Shown piece by piece: positions 1 to 4,747 of a DNA stretch of 5,237 nucleotides. Source of the stretch: Planctomycetota bacterium. Lineage in GTDB: Bacteria > Planctomycetota > UBA1135 > GCA-002686595. The DNA lies in NCBI GenBank assembly GCA_028823185.1, contig JAPKBY010000145.1:1-5237 (forward strand), written 5' to 3'. The notes under the pieces were generated by a model. The model ran no database searches, had not been told where the DNA came from, and worked only from the letters and a program-made list of their open reading frames with translations. The translations under genes were made by a program, and so were the position numbers. Position 1 is the first letter of the stretch; every line of letters starts with the position of its first letter.

Positions 1-278
1 AAGGTGCCCCACTCCTCAAGCTCTGCGCTGAGGCCCATCTTCTCGAACTCATCACGCGCCCAATTCTGCGCACGGAGCAGTCTCTCTGAGCCAGTCAGGC
101 GAGGCCCGAACTCTTGCGTGAGCGTCTTCAGCCAGTCCTGCACCTCTGACTTCTCTAAGCCCTCGGTGCGGATCTGATTCTGGAGGCTGCCCGCCTCGGT
201 GGGCGCAGCGTCTTGCGCAAAGCCTGCGCTCGAGAGAAACAGAATCGAGAGGAGCTTTGCGGTGGTGAGAGATCTCAT
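1..278 (-). CDS. M28-type secreted metallopeptidase, N-terminal part (runs off the window)
   Basis: Only the first 92 residues are visible; the rest lies beyond base 1. The protein starts at an ATG at 278–276, preceded by AAGGG six bases upstream. Residues 1–21 look like a Sec signal peptide: MRS, a hydrophobic core (LLSILFLSSAGF), then a likely cut after GFA before QDA. Mature residues 45–91 show the usual opening of exported M28 aminopeptidases and carboxypeptidase Q relatives: a helix (VQDWLKTLTQEFG), then GPRLTGS at 58–64, a second helix (RAQNWARDEFEKMGL) and ELEEWGT. Known members are zinc exopeptidases working outside the cytoplasm, often with an inserted PA domain. The zinc ligands and catalytic residues would lie outside the window, so activity cannot be judged. 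The family call rests on the GPRLTGS region from memory. The gene is transcribed divergently from mqnB. Confidence 0.75.
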   Translation of the reverse strand, partial: MRSLTTAKLLSILFLSSAGFAQDAAPTEAGSLQNQIRTEGLEKSEVQDWLKTLTQEFGPRLTGSERLLRAQNWARDEFEKMGLSAELEEWGT

Positions 279-438
279 GTGGAACCCTTGGCGCGTGTCT
301 GTGTGGATAGCCCGCTGCGGGCAGCAGCGATTTGGCAGGCCCTAGAATAAGACCTCAGAACGGCCTAGTCGCGCGCTTCCAGAGATCAAGAGCTCCTCTG
401 CATGGATCTTCTGGGCTGAAGGAGCGAGACTGGAGCGC
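279..438. promoter_or_regulatory. Divergent spacer between the M28 peptidase gene and mqnB
   Basis: These 160 bases must hold the promoters of both flanking genes. On the + strand a −10-like TAGAAT lies at 343–348, with no convincing −35 box at the proper distance. A TTGGCA at 332–337 is too close to it to serve as one. For mqnB there are two purine-rich tracts, AAGGAG at 419–424 and GGAG at 432–435. For the peptidase a weak AAGGG precedes the ATG. The role is inferred from gene orientation; no single promoter element is firmly supported. Confidence 0.4.
310..322. repeat. 13-base palindrome GCCCGC-T-GCGGGC
   Basis: Perfect inverted repeat with a single central base, in the divergent spacer 32 bases upstream of the peptidase start. 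As DNA it could be an operator half-site pair. As RNA in the peptidase leader it could form a five-pair stem with a three-base loop. There is only one copy and no recognised regulator motif, so function is unproven. Confidence 0.3.
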
Positions 439-1086
439 ATGTCATCCCCTAAGACCCTGCTCCTCGTCCCGACAGAGCTAGAGCTAGCCCGCCTCGAAGA
501 CGCCGGCGGCTTCCCCTCAGAGCTCGTCCAGGTCGCTGTCTGTGGCTTTGGAATCGCAGCCGCAGCCGCCAGGACCGGTGAACTCCTCTCCCGCCACGCC
601 CCACGAGAGGTCTTGCTGCTCGGGATCGCAGGGGCCTACGACATCGAAGCTCACCCTCCAGGCAGCGCCATCGCCTTTGACGCTGTCGCCTCCCACGGAA
701 TCGGAGCTGGCGAAGGAGCGAGCTTCCAAGGCCCCAGCGCCCTCGGGTTCCCACAATGGCCTGCCTCCGAGACCAGAGAGGCCATCAGCGACCTCGTGAA
801 GCTTCAGACGCCCTCTTCTCAGGGACTTCTCCTGACGACCTGTGCGGCGAGTGACACACCAGCACGGGCCGCTCTGCTGCGCGAGAGCTATCCGAGCGCC
901 ATCGCCGAAGACATGGAGGGATTCGGTGTCGCGCTCGCCTGTCAGCTCGCAGAGACCCCTTGCTGGATCGTGCGAGGCATCTCCAATGAAGTCGGTGATA
1001 GAGAGGCGAGCCGCTGGCGCATCCCATCTGCACTCAGCGCAGCCCGCCGGCTCGCTCTGGAACTCCTAGGAGCGCTGCCAGAGTGA
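439..1086 (+). CDS. mqnB: Futalosine hydrolase (futalosine nucleosidase)
   Basis: Cytoplasmic nucleosidase of the futalosine route to menaquinone. It cleaves futalosine to hypoxanthine and dehypoxanthine futalosine. The 215-residue length fits the family and the PNP/MTAN phosphorylase fold. Visible motifs are an N-terminal strand LLLVPTELE (7–15), the GIAGAY nucleoside-site loop (62–67), EDMEGFGVALA (157–167), which supplies the ribose-binding Met/Glu pair, and RGISNEVGDRE (179–189). The Asn at 183 sits where MTA/SAH nucleosidases have the catalytic Asp; from memory ISN is normal in MqnB and helps separate it from MTAN. The ATG at 439 has GGAG only three bases upstream. A better-placed AAGGAG (419–424) would suit an in-frame CTG at 430, adding three residues, so the exact start is slightly uncertain. 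Its last four bases overlap mqnD, which supports the assignment. Confidence 0.9.
   Translation: MSSPKTLLLVPTELELARLEDAGGFPSELVQVAVCGFGIAAAAARTGELLSRHAPREVLLLGIAGAYDIEAHPPGSAIAFDAVASHGIGAGEGASFQGPSALGFPQWPASETREAISDLVKLQTPSSQGLLLTTCAASDTPARAALLRESYPSAIAEDMEGFGVALACQLAETPCWIVRGISNEVGDREASRWRIPSALSAARRLALELLGALPE
1068..1072 (+). promoter_or_regulatory. Ribosome binding site AGGAG of mqnD, inside mqnB
   Basis: AGGAG lies ten bases before the GTG at 1083 and supports that non-ATG start. It is the right half of a perfect ten-base palindrome, CTCCTAGGAG (1063–1072), so its anti-Shine-Dalgarno complement sits directly beside it. A perfect palindrome cannot fold into a tight hairpin without losing pairs, so sequestration is at most weak. 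Translation of mqnB through the site probably keeps it open. Confidence 0.6.
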
Positions 1087-1925
1087 GCAAGACCCGCATT
1101 AGGATCGGCATCTCGACCTGCCCAAACGACACCTTCGCCTTCCACGCGCTCCTCACAGGCGTCGTCAGCGACCCCCTCATCGAGCTGGACTTCGAGCTCT
1201 TGGATGTTGAAGAGCTCAACCGCGGCCTCGCGGCTGGCCGCTTTGATGTCGCCAAGGGCAGCTTTCACGCCGGCCTCCACCTCTCGCAGGAGCTGCTCGT
1301 GCTCCCCGTGGGTGCTGCGCTGGGCTTCGGTGTGGGCCCCGTTGTCCTCAGCAGGCCCGGTGCACTTGAAGGAGCCGCAGCACGCGTGCTCTGCCCTGGG
1401 CGCTGGACGACGGCCACCTTGCTCTGGCAGCTCTTTCACTCCACGGAGGAAGGGGCTATCGAACAGCGCGCCTTTCACGAGATCCTGCCCGCCCTCAAGC
1501 AGGGAGAGGCTGATCTTGGCGTCTGCATCCATGAGGCGCGCTTCACTTATGAAGAGCATGGGCTAGACCTCATCGAAGATCTCGGAGAGACCTGGGAGCA
1601 GGAGACGGGTTCACCGCTACCTCTCGGCGGACTCTTCGCGCGCAGGAGCCTCCCAAAAGAGCTCACACTCCGTCTCAGCTCACTCATCAGTGAATCGCTC
1701 ACGTGGGCGCGTGCTCACCCGAAGCTCGCCCTAGAGTCCATGAGAGCCCATGCGCAGGAGTTTGATGATGAGGTCCTCATGCACCACGTTGAGCTATACG
1801 TGAACGAACGCACGAGCGCGCTGGGTGAGGATGGGGCGCGTGCGCTAGGCGTGCTGCATGAGCGCGCCCGCCTTGCAGGCCTCCTAGAGGCTGATGCTGA
1901 GCCTCTAGTTATCTTCAGCGCCTGA
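1083..1925 (+). CDS. mqnD: 1,4-dihydroxy-6-naphthoate synthase
   Basis: Converts cyclic dehypoxanthine futalosine to 1,4-dihydroxy-6-naphthoate, the naphthoquinone precursor of menaquinone. It is a two-lobed, periplasmic-binding-protein-like enzyme acting in the cytoplasm. The 280 residues match family length. Signature segments are GISTCPNDTFAF (9–20), GVGPVVLS (83–90), a TTATLL loop (109–114), ADLGVCIHEARFTY (143–156), ETGSPLPLGG (174–183) and a C-terminal YVNERTSALGEDG (239–251). His150 in the IHE motif aligns with the histidine proposed as catalytic base in the Thermus enzyme (recalled, not computed). Translation starts at GTG, whose first base precedes the mqnB stop in a GTGA overlap; that start places STCPNDTF at the usual distance from the N-terminus. 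Tight coupling with mqnB indicates one transcript. MqnA and MqnC are not in the window. Confidence 0.93.
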   Translation: MSKTRIRIGISTCPNDTFAFHALLTGVVSDPLIELDFELLDVEELNRGLAAGRFDVAKGSFHAGLHLSQELLVLPVGAALGFGVGPVVLSRPGALEGAAARVLCPGRWTTATLLWQLFHSTEEGAIEQRAFHEILPALKQGEADLGVCIHEARFTYEEHGLDLIEDLGETWEQETGSPLPLGGLFARRSLPKELTLRLSSLISESLTWARAHPKLALESMRAHAQEFDDEVLMHHVELYVNERTSALGEDGARALGVLHERARLAGLLEADAEPLVIFSA

Positions 1926-1931
1926 AGAGCG

Positions 1932-1956
1932 CGCCCCTTCCAAGAGAAGGGCGTTT
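1932..1956 (+). terminator. Probable intrinsic terminator of mqnB–mqnD
   Basis: Seven bases after the mqnD stop, CCCTTC (1935–1940) pairs with GAAGGG (1946–1951) around the loop CAAGA. Two more pairs follow below one bulged C (C1932–G1953, G1933–C1952). The stem runs directly into TTTAT. The T-tract is short, so efficiency may be modest, but position and shape fit a Rho-independent terminator. Confidence 0.55.
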
Positions 1957-2002
1957 ATAAGGAACAAGACCCACCAGCCTGGCTCTTGGCTTTCGCCACG
2001 AT

Positions 2003-2021
2003 CCAGACCTGTGGGTCCTGG
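2003..2021. repeat. Imperfect hairpin in the convergent spacer
   Basis: CCAGACC (2003–2009) pairs with GGTCCTGG (2014–2021) across the loop TGTG, with one bulged C, giving seven pairs. It lies between the convergent mqnD and Hc1-like genes and directly precedes a second hairpin. It may add to termination on either strand. There is no T-run. Confidence 0.3.
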
Positions 2022-2025
2022 GACA

Positions 2026-2046
2026 AGGTAGGCACGCGGCCTACCT
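2026..2046 (-). terminator. Perfect 8-bp hairpin after the Hc1-like gene
   Basis: AGGTAGGC (2026–2033) and GCCTACCT (2039–2046) are perfect inverted repeats around a five-base loop. On the − strand the stem begins 13 bases after the stop of the Hc1-like gene, where a terminator is expected. No T-tract follows (TGTCCC). It may therefore act as an mRNA 3'-end stabiliser or a Rho-linked stop rather than a classical intrinsic terminator. Confidence 0.4.
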
Positions 2047-2059
2047 CTATGAAGCTAGT

Positions 2060-2245
2060 TCAGCTTGCGCCGCCGGAGTCACGAAGCTCAAGCATCTCCT
2101 TACGGAGGTCCTGTGCTGCAGCTTTCACAGCTTGCATATGCTTGCGGACACGTGAGGTGGCGGCTTTGTTGCCACCCTCAGCTTTGTCGACGTCGTTTTT
2201 GGCTTCTTCAAGAATGCTGCAGAGGCGATCGTAGTGCTCGCTCAT
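2060..2245 (-). CDS. Small Hc1/histone H1-like protein (no basic tail)
   Basis: A 61-residue, mostly helical protein. Residues 21–38 (KAEGG, NKAAT, SRVRKHMQ) closely match the conserved core of Chlamydia Hc1 (recalled as KAEKGNKAAAQRVR) and the short 'histone H1' proteins of Bacteroidota and Planctomycetota (GNKAAGTRVRKxMQ). Hc1 compacts the chromosome in chlamydial elementary bodies, using a lysine-rich C-terminal tail. That tail is absent here: the protein ends in LRDSGGAS, and Lys/Arg (11) equal Asp/Glu (11), so net charge is near zero. DNA binding is therefore uncertain; it might act through a partner or as an oligomeric helical hairpin. GGGAG lies nine bases before the ATG, a good ribosome site. 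It is a single-gene unit with 260 bases upstream, convergent with mqnD. The family call is from motif memory. Confidence 0.75.
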   Translation of the reverse strand: MSEHYDRLCSILEEAKNDVDKAEGGNKAATSRVRKHMQAVKAAAQDLRKEMLELRDSGGAS

Positions 2246-2407
2246 GAGGGGCTACTCCCAAATGGGGGTTGATTGTGTGAAAAAGTAAGGCGCACGAGCC
2301 CCAGAGGGCACTGGAGCACGCCGCGAGAGGTCTGATGGACCACAGATTGGCCCCTCGATCAAGCGCTCCAAATGAATAGAAGCACTAAAAAGCACCCCAG
2401 AGGAGTG

Positions 2408-2432
2408 TAAGTGTCTAAAAAACAGTCACTTA
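2408..2432. repeat. Interrupted dyad TAAGTG…CACTTA
   Basis: TAAGTG (2408–2413) mirrors CACTTA (2427–2432). Inside it, after one T/T mismatch, CT (2415–2416) pairs with AG (2424–2425), leaving an A-rich centre (AAAAAAC). The arms are about 19 bases apart centre to centre, so this could be an operator for a dimeric regulator. On the − strand the same element is a hairpin with T6 in its loop, about 75 bases after the EVE stop. Function unknown. Confidence 0.3.
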
Positions 2433-2466
2433 AGAGAGCGAAACTCTCGCGCCTAAGACGGCCTCT

Positions 2467-2484
2467 AGGGGCCCAGGGGCCCCT
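2467..2484 (-). terminator. GC-rich hairpin after the EVE gene
   Basis: AGGGGCC (2467–2473) and GGCCCCT (2478–2484) form a perfect seven-pair stem with a four-base loop. It lies 21 bases downstream of the EVE-protein stop on the − strand. The position suggests the end of the nfeD–floA operon transcript. No T-run follows directly; the next T-rich tract on the − strand is near 2422–2417. It could be a Rho-dependent end or a 3' stabiliser. Confidence 0.4.
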
Positions 2485-2505
2485 CTCCCGTTCCCCCAAC
2501 CCCGC

Positions 2506-2988
2506 TCAGGACCCCGAGGAGGCCGCTGGCTTCTTCGAGGCCATTTTACGCACTGCGCGAAATTGTGCGGCGGTCACCGGCTGAATAGAAAGGCGCTGTC
2601 CGCGCTGTAAGAGCGGCATCTCGCTGAGACTCTTTGCGCCACGTAGCTCTTCTAAGGAGACAAAACGCGGCAGCGCCTCAACAGGCTTAACGTCCACGAG
2701 TATCCAACGCGGGTTGTCCGGATCGCTCTTGGGGTCATGGTAGTTCGACGCAGGGTCGAACTGCACAGGGTCAGGATAAGGCTCACTCACGACCTCGGCG
2801 ATGCCGGCGACACCGGGCGGCTTAGCGTTTGAGTGATAGAAGAGCACTTGATCGCCGATCTTCATGTCATCACGCATGAAGTTGCGCGCCTGATAGTTCC
2901 GGATGCTGTCCCACATCGTCCGACCATCCTTTAAGAGGTCGTCAAAGGAGTAGACGTTCGGCTCTGATTTCATCAACCAATATCGCAT
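2506..2988 (-). CDS. EVE domain-containing protein (THYN1-like)
   Basis: A 160-residue cytoplasmic protein made almost entirely of one EVE domain, the PUA-like fold of human thymocyte nuclear protein 1 and many bacterial homologues. Family hallmarks are clear: YWLMKSEP (3–10), WDSIRNYQARNFMR (26–39), VLFYHSN (48–54), GVAGIAEVV (59–67), DPKSDPDNPRW (85–95) and LLQRGQRLSIQPV (126–138). EVE domains bind modified bases such as methylated or hydroxymethylated cytosine in a cage of aromatic residues; Trp4, Trp26, Tyr51 and Trp95 are present, but which form the cage here is inference. Residues 150–160 (KKPAASSGS) are a disordered tail. GAGGA stands seven bases before the ATG. It follows the unknown gene after 28 bases, so it is probably the last gene of the operon. 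Its cellular role is not established; a restriction- or RNA-modification-linked function is possible. Confidence 0.92.
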   Translation of the reverse strand: MRYWLMKSEPNVYSFDDLLKDGRTMWDSIRNYQARNFMRDDMKIGDQVLFYHSNAKPPGVAGIAEVVSEPYPDPVQFDPASNYHDPKSDPDNPRWILVDVKPVEALPRFVSLEELRGAKSLSEMPLLQRGQRLSIQPVTAAQFRAVRKMASKKPAASSGS

Positions 2989-3016
2989 AAGTGAATCCTC
3001 GCTCTTTCAGCGCTCT

Positions 3017-3685
3017 TTATCCACGACGAAGGCCGGGAGCCTGACTCTCAGGCCCCCTCAATGCGAGCGGAGCTCCGAGGAGCTCTGCGGCGATGACAGC
3101 AGCACGCCATGAGTGGCGCGCCCGCGGCTGCTTCTTCGAAGGGATCGCGTTCGCTCTCGCATCACCACGGACCCCTCCGGACATATCAGCCTCGACATGA
3201 GCCGAGAGATCCATAGAGACCTTGTCCTCGATTTCCTCGCGGATGCGCCCACCAGACTCCCAGTCGATATCAGAGAGAGCCCCTTGATCAAAAACCCCAG
3301 TCTCGAAGCTGCTGCCCCCTAAGGAGACCTCCGGAGTAGCTGCAGCTTTAGACGAGAGAGCCTCCGCGAGGACCTCTTCTAAGTAGAGTTCTTCCTCTTC
3401 AGCTGCCTGCGCGGCGCTCTCAGCCTCCGCGCCCATCTCCATGAGCTGCTGCCATGGATCTGAAGGGGCTGTCCCCTGCTTCTCTTCAAAGGCTGACAGC
3501 CGATCGCGCACATCCTCACGTCCCCTTTCGATGCGATCCGCCATACGGTTCCCCAGTCGCTCACGGCCCGGAGCTTCTGAGCCCTTCGACTTCTTCTCGA
3601 GTATGGACTTCAGCAGGCTGCCCCCGCCTAAGAGGACGAGGACAACCAGCTGATAGAGAGCGTCACCATCTATCCTCGCTAGCAT
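3017..3685 (-). CDS. Uncharacterised membrane-anchored protein downstream of floA
   Basis: I do not recognise a named family. The 222 residues show a short hydrophobic N-terminal segment (about 10–27, LYQLVVLVLLGGGSLL), probably a single membrane anchor, then KSILEKKSK. Residues 40–70 are a charged helix rich in Arg and Glu. Residues 78–112 are an Ala/Glu-rich, probably coiled-coil stretch. A long polar, likely disordered linker follows, and a compact C-terminal helix, SWRAAVIAAELLGAPLALR (192–210), precedes a short tail. I recall a similar ending (…EILGPPKALR) in proteins of unknown function from Planctomycetota and Bacteroidota, but cannot check it. The start codon is five bases after the floA stop, with only a weak AAGAG, so translation is probably coupled to floA. 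The position suggests a FloA/NfeD accessory acting at the membrane. Confidence 0.8.
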   Translation of the reverse strand: MLARIDGDALYQLVVLVLLGGGSLLKSILEKKSKGSEAPGRERLGNRMADRIERGREDVRDRLSAFEEKQGTAPSDPWQQLMEMGAEAESAAQAAEEEELYLEEVLAEALSSKAAATPEVSLGGSSFETGVFDQGALSDIDWESGGRIREEIEDKVSMDLSAHVEADMSGGVRGDARANAIPSKKQPRARHSWRAAVIAAELLGAPLALRGPESQAPGLRRG

Positions 3686-3690
3686 GGCTC

Positions 3691-4701
3691 TTACTGCCCG
3701 TCTCCGGGCGGCTTGGTGTCACCATCTGAGATCGAACGCCTCATGGAGGTGTCTGAATCGATGTTTTTGAGGCGGTAGAGGTCCATGACGCCCATATTGC
3801 CTGCGCGCAGCGCTTCGGCCATCGCGAGCGGAACCTCAGCCTCAGCCAGGACGACCTTGGCGCGGTTCTCTTCGACTAGGGCAGTGAACTCCTGCTCTGC
3901 GGCGACGGCCATGGCGCGGCGCTTCTCAGCGTTCGCCTGGGCGACGCGCTTATCAGCCTCGGCCTGGTCTGCTTGGAGACGCGCGCCGATGTTGTTGCCG
4001 ATATCGACGTCAGCGATGTCCACCGAGACGATCTCGTAGGCAGTGCCAGTGTCGAGCCCGCGCTCGAGGACGACGCGTGAGATGTCATCCGGGTTCTCAA
4101 GCACCTTCTTGTGCGACTCGCTGGAGCCGATCGTCGAGACGATGGACTCACCGACACGCGCGATGATGGTCTCCTCACCCGCGCCGCCGACGAGGCGTGC
4201 GATGTTCGTACGAACGGTCACTCGCGCCTTCGCGAGCACCTGGATCCCGTCCTTAGCGACCGCAGCGATGGTCACCTTCCCGCTCTCCGGGTTAGGACAG
4301 TCGATCACCTTAGGCGTAACGCTCGTCTTCACCGCCTCGAGCACGTCCCGGCCAGCGAGGTCGATCGCTGTCGCGGTGCGGAAGTCGAGGGCGATGTCTG
4401 CGCGGTTCGCAGAGATGAGCGCCTGAACGACGCGATTGATCCGACCCCCAGCTAGATAGTGAGCCTCCAGATCCTTCGCAGAGACCTCTTCAATGCGAGC
4501 CTGCACGAGCATGATCTTCGCGTTCACGATGACCGAGGGCTTCACCTTGCGGAGTCCCATAGCGAACATCTGAAAGAGCCCGATGTCCGCCTTCGTGAGG
4601 ATCGACTGCAGGTAGAGGTTCGCGTACCGGAGGAACACGAAGAGGAAAACGAGCAGAAAGATGACGAGGGCAATGCCCCCTGCGATCTTGATTAATTCCA
4701 T
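3691..4701 (-). CDS. floA: Flotillin-like protein FloA
   Basis: Bacterial flotillin (YqfA/UPF0365 family), a scaffold that oligomerises at the membrane and organises functional membrane microdomains, affecting fluidity and membrane protein assembly. Its 336 residues compare with about 331 in Bacillus. Residues 5–25 are a hydrophobic hairpin or membrane segment. The SPFH-like core follows: HYLAGG (81–86), AIDLAGRDVLEAV (112–124), VGGAGEETI (171–179), VGESIVSTIGSS (183–194) and DIADVDIGNNIGA (228–240). A coiled-coil assembly region holds QADQAEADK (243–251) and EAEVPLAMAEALR (287–299); GNMGVMD (301–307) closes the conserved part. Compared with my memory of B. subtilis FloA, there is an insert of about seven residues near 135–145 (PNPESGKVTI). 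AAGGA lies nine bases before the ATG, with a hairpin just upstream of it. NfeD upstream matches the classic pairing. Confidence 0.96.
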   Translation of the reverse strand: MELIKIAGGIALVIFLLVFLFVFLRYANLYLQSILTKADIGLFQMFAMGLRKVKPSVIVNAKIMLVQARIEEVSAKDLEAHYLAGGRINRVVQALISANRADIALDFRTATAIDLAGRDVLEAVKTSVTPKVIDCPNPESGKVTIAAVAKDGIQVLAKARVTVRTNIARLVGGAGEETIIARVGESIVSTIGSSESHKKVLENPDDISRVVLERGLDTGTAYEIVSVDIADVDIGNNIGARLQADQAEADKRVAQANAEKRRAMAVAAEQEFTALVEENRAKVVLAEAEVPLAMAEALRAGNMGVMDLYRLKNIDSDTSMRRSISDGDTKPPGDGQ

Positions 4702-4723
4702 ATTGATGGGTCCTTCTTAGTTA

Positions 4724-4740
4724 CGACTCTGATTGAGTCG
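4724..4740 (-). promoter_or_regulatory. Intercistronic hairpin before the floA ribosome site
   Basis: CGACTC (4724–4729) and GAGTCG (4735–4740) form a perfect six-pair stem with a five-base loop in the 46-base gap between NfeD and floA. On the mRNA it begins seven bases after the NfeD stop and ends six bases before the floA Shine-Dalgarno tract AGAAGGA (complement of 4711–4717). There is no T-run, so it is not a typical terminator. It may set relative expression of the two genes or protect a processed floA mRNA. Confidence 0.4.
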
Positions 4741-4747
4741 CGTTGTT

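Larger units (their letters stand above)
2246..2505. other. 260-base spacer between the EVE gene and the Hc1-like gene
   Basis: No gene I can support lies here. It should hold the promoter of the Hc1-like gene on the − strand; I could not place −35/−10 boxes with confidence. Bases about 2370–2443 are clearly more AT-rich than the coding regions and contain an A6 run (2417–2422), an interrupted dyad (2408–2432) and a small stem, GAGAG-CGAAA-CTCTC (2434–2448). A GC hairpin (2467–2484) follows the EVE stop. A short + strand reading frame beginning with GTG at 2411 is discussed as a finding. Confidence 0.5.

Noticed and set aside
332..348. TTGGCA plus TAGAAT as a sigma-70 promoter
   Set aside because: The two boxes are only five bases apart, far short of the usual 16–18; only the −10-like box was kept, as a weak note.
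402..419. Five-codon frame ATG GAT CTT CTG GGC TGA upstream of mqnB
   Set aside because: Too short, no ribosome site, no attenuator structure; probably chance.
942..1559. Long − strand open frame (205 codons) opposite mqnB/mqnD
   Set aside because: It lies wholly antisense to two confidently identified genes, shows no family motif, and is a GC-rich codon shadow.
1986..2247. + strand frames across the convergent spacer and the Hc1-like gene
   Set aside because: The − strand protein has a clear conserved motif and ribosome site; the + strand frames have neither.
4043..4455. Overlapping + strand frames opposite floA
   Set aside because: Several mutually overlapping low-complexity frames (Ser/Thr/Arg-rich) within the very well conserved floA sequence.
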